From an uncultured Clostridia bacterium (lineage in GTDB: Bacteria; Bacillota; Clostridia; UMGS1810), in assembly GCA_934454585.1 (NCBI GenBank), contig CAKSFP010000010.1, forward strand, positions 16,517 through 80,516: DNA of 64,000 nucleotides, written 5' to 3'. Under the pieces are notes generated by a model, which worked only from the letters and a program-made list of their open reading frames with translations, was not told the DNA's origin and ran no database searches. Below, piece after piece: positions 59,412 through 64,000 of the stretch (its first letter is position 1; each line of letters starts with the position of its first letter). A program made the position numbers and the translations under genes.

Positions 59412-60715
59412 TGCAGGTAAATGTTATCGGAGCCGGACTTGCCGGCTGTGAAGCGGCGTGGCAGATTGCGCGCAGCGGCGTGAAAGTGCGCCTGTTCGAG
59501 ATGAAACCCGAAAAATCATCGCCCGCTCATAATTTCAGCTTCTTCTCGGAACTTGTGTGTTCCAATTCATTGCGTTCAAATCAGCTTGAAAATGCGGCGG
59601 GGCTGCTCAAGGAGGAAATGCGCCGTCTCGGCTCGCTGATTATGGAATGCGCCGACGCAACGGCTGTGCCGGCCGGCGGCGCACTCGCTGTGGACAGACT
59701 GGCTTTTTCAAAAATGATCACCGAGAAAATCAAGTCGCATCCCGATATATCCGTGGTACACAATGAGGTGACACACATAGACGAAAACGAATACACCGTA
59801 GTGGCGACGGGTCCTCTGACAGCCGGCGGAATGTATGAGGAGATAAGAAGCTTTTTCGGCGGAGAATACCTTCACTTTTTTGACGCGGCGGCTCCTATCG
59901 TAACGGCGGACAGCATAGACATGAACATTGCCTATGCGGCGTCGCGCTACGGCAAGGGTGATGCTGACTACATCAACTGCCCCATGACGGCGGAGCAATA
60001 CAAAGAGTTTTACAATGCACTCATAACGGCAGAATGTGCAGCGGTGCACGGAGCTGACGAGGGAACTGTTTTTGAGGGTTGCATGCCGGTTGAAACAATG
60101 GCAAAACGCGGTGAGGACACGCTGCTTTTCGGCCCGCTCAAGCCCGTCGGTTTGCCATACCCCGGCACGGAGACGATTCCGCATGCCGTGGTGCAGTTGC
60201 GCCGCGACAATAAGGACGGTACTCTTTACAACATAGTCGGCTTTCAGACTCACCTTAAATTCGGCGAGCAAAAAAGGGTGTTTTCCATGATCCCGGGGCT
60301 TGGGAATGCGCAATTTGTGCGATACGGAGTAATGCACAGAAACACATTCATAAATTCACCAAAGCTGCTTAACTGCTTTTATCAGACAAAGAAAAACGCA
60401 AAAATCTTCTTTGCCGGACAAATTACAGGAGTGGAAGGCTACATAGAGTCGGCGTCATCGGGACTTGCGGCAGGCATAAACATAGCAAGGCTTGCACGCG
60501 GCAAAGACATGATTGACTTTCCGCCCGAGACTGCTGTCGGTGCCCTCGCTCATTACATCAGTGAAGGCTCTGTAGGCAATTTTCAGCCAATGAATGTTAC
60601 ATTCGGAATAATTTCTCCTCTCGGTCAAAAAGTGCGTAAAAAGCGTGAAAAAAACCTTCTGTTGTCACAGAGGGCACTTGAGATAATCGACGGGATTGTT
60701 TCCGCCGAAAATTAA
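59411..60715 (+). CDS. trmFO: Folate/FAD-dependent tRNA uridine-54 methyltransferase
   Basis: 434 residues; ATG at 59411 shares its A with the topA TGA and has GGAG 6 bases upstream. FAD motif VNVIGAGLAGCEAAWQIA at the N-terminus, SFFSELVCSNSLRSNQLENA and FFAGQITGVEGYIES later. Makes m5U54 in tRNA using methylenetetrahydrofolate. topA-trmFO is a usual Firmicute arrangement. Confidence 0.96.
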   Translation: MQVNVIGAGLAGCEAAWQIARSGVKVRLFEMKPEKSSPAHNFSFFSELVCSNSLRSNQLENAAGLLKEEMRRLGSLIMECADATAVPAGGALAVDRLAFSKMITEKIKSHPDISVVHNEVTHIDENEYTVVATGPLTAGGMYEEIRSFFGGEYLHFFDAAAPIVTADSIDMNIAYAASRYGKGDADYINCPMTAEQYKEFYNALITAECAAVHGADEGTVFEGCMPVETMAKRGEDTLLFGPLKPVGLPYPGTETIPHAVVQLRRDNKDGTLYNIVGFQTHLKFGEQKRVFSMIPGLGNAQFVRYGVMHRNTFINSPKLLNCFYQTKKNAKIFFAGQITGVEGYIESASSGLAAGINIARLARGKDMIDFPPETAVGALAHYISEGSVGNFQPMNVTFGIISPLGQKVRKKREKNLLLSQRALEIIDGIVSAEN

Positions 60716-60822
60716 AAAAGAGAGAATCAAAAGCGAAATATGATGTGACCCCCAAAAGTTAGATTTTTGGTCTAACTTTTGGGGGTCGGTTCAGAAATAG
60801 GCTTTTGATTCTCTCTTTTTTT
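60714..60822. terminator. Convergent terminator with an IS-end-like palindrome in its loop
   Basis: Outer stem AGAGAGAATCAAAAGC with GCTTTTGATTCTCTCT and T/A runs on both sides ends trmFO and the MATE gene. In the loop, TGACCCCCAAAAGTTAGA (60746-60763) faces TCTAACTTTTGGGGGTC (60771-60787) across 7 nt. The inner sequence resembles terminal inverted repeats of IS3/IS150-type elements; that resemblance is from memory. Confidence 0.7.
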
Positions 60823-60827
60823 ATTTT

Positions 60828-62204
60828 CTAAAACCTCTCGCGGAGGAGTTTTTTCATGAAAAATGCCGATGTGCCGACCGATGCGATTTCCGCAATCGGG
60901 AATGACCACCAAACCAATTCAAGCCTACCCGTCAGCGACAGCAGATATGCCGCCGGGATGAGTATTACAAGCTGACGCGCTACTGAGACTATTAAGCTGT
61001 AGACGCCGTTGCCGAGCGCCTGGAACACCGATCCGCACACTATGCAGAAACCGGCGAACAAAAAGCTGATGCTGATGATGCGCAGTGCCGTGTCGCCTAT
61101 GGATAGCATAGACTCGGAGGCATTGAACATACCGAGAAGTTTGTCGGGTATGAACTGAAACGCCAGGAAACCGAGGAACATCAGTCCAACGGCATACATG
61201 ATGGCGAGTTTTGCCGTGGACACAACCCTGTCTCGGTTATTTGCTCCGTAGTTGAAAGCAATTATAGGCACCATGCCGTTGTTGAGTCCGAAAACCGGCA
61301 TGAATATAAAGCTTTGAAGCTTAAAATATACGCCAAATACGGCAGCGGCAGTCGCGGTGAATCCGATGAGAATCTTGTTCATGCAGAAAGTCATGAGCGA
61401 GCCTATACTCATCATGAGGATTGACGGCACGCCAACCTTGTATATCTGCTTTACATATTCCGCACGCGGGCGAATTTCGCTGATGTGCAGGTTTACATAT
61501 TCGTTGAACTTAAGGTTCATTATCATTGCGGCAAACATAGCCACTATCTGGCCAAACACTGTCGCTATCGCTGCGCCGGCAATGCCCATTTCCGGGAAAC
61601 CGAATTTTCCGAAGATGAGTATCGGATCGAAGATGATATTTATCACCGCACCGATAAGCTGGCTGATCATGGGATATATTGTTTTGCCCGTTGACAGAAG
61701 CATCCTCTCAAAGGCAAACTGACCGAAAATGCCGAATGACAGCACCGTGCATATCTGCAGATATACTGTTCCGCCGTCCACAATCTCCGGAATATCCGTC
61801 TGGACAAGGAAGAACTTGCGCGATATCGCAAGCCCCAGCACCACAAACACAAGTGAGCTGAGCATCAGCAAAAACAGACCGACATTGGCAGTCTTGTTTG
61901 CATCATGATATTTTTTTGCGCCCAAGCTGCGTGACAGCAAGGCATTAATGCCAACGCTCGTTCCCGACGCCACGGCTATCATGAGGTTTTGAAAAGGGAA
62001 TGCGAGCGACACTGCGGTGAGTGCATTCTCGCTTATCATTGATACAAATATGCTGTCCACCACATTGTACAGTGCCTGAACAAGCATTGATATAACCATT
62101 GGCAGTGACATGGATATAAGCAGTTTATTAATCGGCATGGTGCCCATTTTGTTCTCGGCAAACTGTTCTTCGCCGCCCGGTGATGTCTTGAGTTCTTTGT
62201 CCAT
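60828..62204 (-). CDS. MATE-family efflux transporter
   Basis: About 458 residues when started at the ATG at 62204; the open frame reaches 62285 without a better start, and the nearest AAGGA is 14 bases upstream, so the start is uncertain. About 12 membrane helices, in two related halves (PMVISMLVQALYNVVDSIFV; PSILMMSIGSLMTFCMNKIL). Exports cationic compounds using an ion gradient. Substrate unknown. Confidence 0.87.
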   Translation of the reverse strand: MDKELKTSPGGEEQFAENKMGTMPINKLLISMSLPMVISMLVQALYNVVDSIFVSMISENALTAVSLAFPFQNLMIAVASGTSVGINALLSRSLGAKKYHDANKTANVGLFLLMLSSLVFVVLGLAISRKFFLVQTDIPEIVDGGTVYLQICTVLSFGIFGQFAFERMLLSTGKTIYPMISQLIGAVINIIFDPILIFGKFGFPEMGIAGAAIATVFGQIVAMFAAMIMNLKFNEYVNLHISEIRPRAEYVKQIYKVGVPSILMMSIGSLMTFCMNKILIGFTATAAAVFGVYFKLQSFIFMPVFGLNNGMVPIIAFNYGANNRDRVVSTAKLAIMYAVGLMFLGFLAFQFIPDKLLGMFNASESMLSIGDTALRIISISFLFAGFCIVCGSVFQALGNGVYSLIVSVARQLVILIPAAYLLSLTGRLELVWWSFPIAEIASVGTSAFFMKKLLRERF

Positions 62205-62315
62205 ATATTTAATATTAATCCTTTCCGTGAAATTCAAATGTGCAGATTCATTCGCACACAAAATTTTTGCCGGCATAGCCGACATTTTTATTGTACCACA
62301 GATTCAATGCGTTTG

Positions 62316-62915
62316 TCAAACTTGAAATTCGCGGCAGAGCATAGTCGGCTTGCCGATAATGTCGACCCCCATCAGATTCTTTTTTGTTGTTATGGGTCTG
62401 CACGCCGAATCAGCACCAACAAAAACCATTGCCCCTTTGTCAATGTACACTGTGCGGATTTCTATTTTGCCGCGCACACTCAGGACTGCCCTGTCGCCGT
62501 CACTGAGCTGTTTCTGCACCACACCGTAGATCTTGTCGCCGCACAGGAAACCCTGTGATGCCAAAGTGTCGTCACACACGGTAACGCAAAAATCAACCGA
62601 CATGCCCTCCGGAGCCCGTGAATAACCGGGAACACTCCCGCACGGCAAATCCTCTCCGGCAACATATTCCCTCATCAAGCGTCCGGCGTCATCTGCCGCA
62701 CTGTTCGAAACAAAACTGTCCATCGTCACTCCAAAAAAATCGGCAATGTCTGCCAGAGTCTCGGCTGCCGGGCTCTGAAAATTAGTCTCCCATTTGCTTA
62801 TCATTGCGCGGTCGGTCCCGAGGTGATAATTATCCCTCAGCGCACTTGCCAGTTCTTCTTGACTCAAGCCATTTTTTTTTCTCAGAAATTTAATTCTTTC
62901 TCCAAAATGCAACAT
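62316..62915 (-). CDS. XRE-family repressor with degenerate LexA/S24-like domain
   Basis: 199 residues. N-terminal HTH (RIKFLRKKNGLSQEELASAL, MISKWETNFQSPAAETLADI) and a C-terminal S24-type fold (GFLCGDKIYGVVQ). The site expected for the nucleophilic Ser (GDSM in LexA/CI) reads DDTL, and the Lys site reads EIRT, so self-cleavage is unlikely. Ribosome site AAAGGAG before the ATG. Divergent from early-type genes on the right, as in a phage lysogeny switch. Confidence 0.8.
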   Translation of the reverse strand: MLHFGERIKFLRKKNGLSQEELASALRDNYHLGTDRAMISKWETNFQSPAAETLADIADFFGVTMDSFVSNSAADDAGRLMREYVAGEDLPCGSVPGYSRAPEGMSVDFCVTVCDDTLASQGFLCGDKIYGVVQKQLSDGDRAVLSVRGKIEIRTVYIDKGAMVFVGADSACRPITTKKNLMGVDIIGKPTMLCREFQV

Positions 62916-62955
62916 TAAATTACTCCTTTTTTCTTATTTCGAGTTATTTCAGCTT

Positions 62956-62984
62956 ATTATAACATAATCGTGTCGAAAAAGCAA
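62956..62984 (-). promoter_or_regulatory. Promoter of the XRE repressor gene
   Basis: Minus-strand TTGCTT, 17 bp, TATAAT. A TGTCGA motif lies in the spacer (62971-62976) and recurs near the divergent promoter. Confidence 0.7.
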
Positions 62985-63022
62985 TGATAAAAATTTTATT
63001 TTTTTCGAATTTTGTGTTGATT

Positions 63023-63062
63023 TTGACACTTTTTTATGTAATAATTATATTGTCGATATCGA
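63023..63062 (+). promoter_or_regulatory. Rightward promoter with adjacent TCGATATCGA palindrome
   Basis: TTGACA (63023-63028), 17 bp, TATATT (63046-63051), with the palindrome TCGATATCGA at 63053-63062 over the expected start site. A third TCGA motif (TTTTTCGAATTTT) lies between the two promoters. These are candidate repressor operators. Confidence 0.65.
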
Positions 63063-63064
63063 AT

Positions 63065-63187
63065 CAACCCTTTTTTTGCAGTTTTTTAATCTGCTATGGC
63101 AAAGCATAGACTATTTTGGGTTGTTGCTTTTTGTATGTACATATGAGAATTTATACAGTGGGCGAAAAAAGCTGCGGCTTTTTCTTT
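63065..63187 (+). ncRNA. Structured leader with possible terminator before the Cys-rich gene
   Basis: CAACCC (63065-63070) can pair with GGGTTG (63118-63123), enclosing GCAG/CTGC and TATG/CATA stems, a possible three-way junction. A hairpin AAAAAGC-TGCG-GCTTTTT (63166-63183) and CTTT follow, about 60 nt before the next gene. It could be a short RNA or an attenuated leader. The gap 62916-63248 contains these and the two promoters only. Confidence 0.35.
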
Positions 63188-63248
63188 AAGGTTTCTTTAG
63201 CCGGAAAACAGCAAACCTAATTTCAGATTAAAAAAGAGGTAATTGCAA

Positions 63249-63581
63249 ATGAAAACAAAAAAAATCTGTCCGATATGCGGCAAGGAATTCGAGGCAACGG
63301 CAAACGCAAAAAAATACTGCTCCAAATGGTGCAGTAACAAAGCTGTCAGGCATGAGTCGGCGCGCAGATGCAAATGCGCCTGGTGCGGAAACATATTCCT
63401 GTCGCCGAGAAGAAAAACATACTGCTCAACCGAATGCAGAATGTTTGCAAACGGCAGAACAACCCTGCCAAAACCCAAGAAAAAATCAAAAAAGCCCAAG
63501 CTCACACTTGCCCGTGTGGCCGCACTTGCCAAAGAGGCGGGGATGTCGTACGGCGCCTATGTGCAAAAGAATAATCTTTAG
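63249..63581 (+). CDS. Small zinc-finger protein of prophage/mobile-element type
   Basis: 110 residues from the ATG at 63249 with GAGG 9 bases upstream. Two paired-cysteine zinc ribbons (CPICGKEF / YCSKWCSNKA and CAWCGNIF / YCSTEC), a lysine-rich linker, and the C-terminal LAKEAGMSYGAYVQK typical of small early genes of Firmicute prophages and integrative elements. Probably nucleic-acid binding. Function unknown. Confidence 0.65.
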   Translation: MKTKKICPICGKEFEATANAKKYCSKWCSNKAVRHESARRCKCAWCGNIFLSPRRKTYCSTECRMFANGRTTLPKPKKKSKKPKLTLARVAALAKEAGMSYGAYVQKNNL

Positions 63582-63591
63582 GAGATACGCC

Positions 63592-63795
63592 ATGCCATTA
63601 TATGTGATATGTCCGTTTTTCCTGTATGAGAAAAAAACCACACTCGGGTGCGAGTTCAAGCAGCTGCGCTTTCCTACATACGGCGACAAAAAAACATGGA
63701 TGATGAATAATTGCTGCACATTCGACTACGAATACTGTGCCTTTGCAAAAATGCTGACGGATAAATACTACTCACAGGAGGAACGGGAACACTAA
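63592..63795 (+). CDS. Small Cys-rich protein of prophage type
   Basis: 67 residues; ATG at 63592 with AGGAG upstream, 10 bp after the zinc-finger gene. Cysteines at CPFF, LGCEF, NNCCTF and EYCAF are spaced as in small zinc-binding proteins found next to early genes of clostridial prophages. No assigned function. Confidence 0.6.
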   Translation: MPLYVICPFFLYEKKTTLGCEFKQLRFPTYGDKKTWMMNNCCTFDYEYCAFAKMLTDKYYSQEEREH

Positions 63796-64000
63796 TCAAG
63801 ACATAGCATCAGGAAATTGCACTCATCACAGCAACATTCTATTCTGTTGCCGTTCTCGTCAAAATGCTCGCCGTTTCCCGGACAATCGCGACCGCCGTTT
63901 CCGGGTTTAAGAAAAATACCGCTTAGGCAAGCGGGACCCGAACCCGTATTGGTTTAACATAGAGATTTTCGCCGTTATTGCGTCAAACACCTTGAAAATA
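63792..64000 (-). pseudogene. Frameshifted Cys-rich small protein, partial
   Basis: On the minus strand the frame from the window edge reads FKVFDAITAKISMLNQYGFG and soon meets a stop (RLPKRYFS). In the next frame the sequence continues SGPACLSGIFLKPGNGGRDC and ends ECCCDECNFLMLCLD. Removing one T at the GGGTTCGGG stretch (about 63949) joins the two frames at ..QYGSGPACL... The joined protein looks like a single small Cys-rich phage-type protein. Either a real frameshift, a programmed shift, or a sequencing error. Its stop overlaps that of the converging gene. Confidence 0.5.

Overview
The window reads as a chromosome segment of a low-to-mid GC, endospore-forming Firmicute of class Clostridia. 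Evidence: a recognisable spoVM-like gene, zinc-type S14 and L36, an AbrB/SpoVT-type regulator, a Clostridia-style KOW gene between map and infA, S-layer-homology (SLH) proteins and many intrinsic terminators. The glycan genes suggest a plant- or mucus-glycan degrader, possibly from the gut; that habitat is inference. Genus cannot be fixed from sequence alone.

Region 1 (1-26086, nearly all on the minus strand) is a Gram-positive glycan-utilisation locus. It runs, in transcription order, from a GH29 fucosidase and a very large clan-A-like glycosidase with a CBM9-like tail, through a multidomain secreted protein, a second clan-A-like glycosidase, two SLH proteins, a solute-binding protein with two ABC permeases, a serine hydrolase, a PHP-domain protein, a GH65 phosphorylase with beta-phosphoglucomutase, to a GH28-like protein and an EamA-type transporter cut by the window edge. 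A divergent AraC regulator sits at the head. The likely logic is: cleave glycan at the cell wall, import oligosaccharides by ABC transport, and phosphorolyse glucosides to glucose-1-phosphate and then glucose-6-phosphate.

Region 2 (26220-29770) holds six tRNA genes behind a consensus promoter, a two-gene unit with a 51-residue membrane peptide and spoVM, and an FAD oxidoreductase divergent from a PocR/AraC regulator.

Region 3 (29787-45720, minus) is the complete S10-spc-alpha ribosomal supercluster from rpsJ to rplQ, with secY, adk, map, infA and rpoA in the standard order. It is led by a strong promoter and a leader of about 260 nt with an apparent attenuator.

Region 4 (45720-62285) is housekeeping: enolase, purine phosphoribosyltransferase and AzgA permease, AbrB, a penicillin-binding protein, SPFH/NfeD, rsmD-coaD, dprA-topA-trmFO and a MATE pump. 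Its intergenic spaces are unusually rich in repeats. The most striking are layered (nested) palindromes whose arms differ between copies yet stay complementary, and an apparently orphan c-di-GMP-I riboswitch with its own promoter and terminator.

Region 5 (62316-64000) looks like the edge of a prophage or other mobile element: a repressor with a degenerate S24 domain, strong divergent promoters, two small Cys-rich early-type genes and a frameshifted Cys-rich gene.

No rRNA, CRISPR array or intact transposase was seen.
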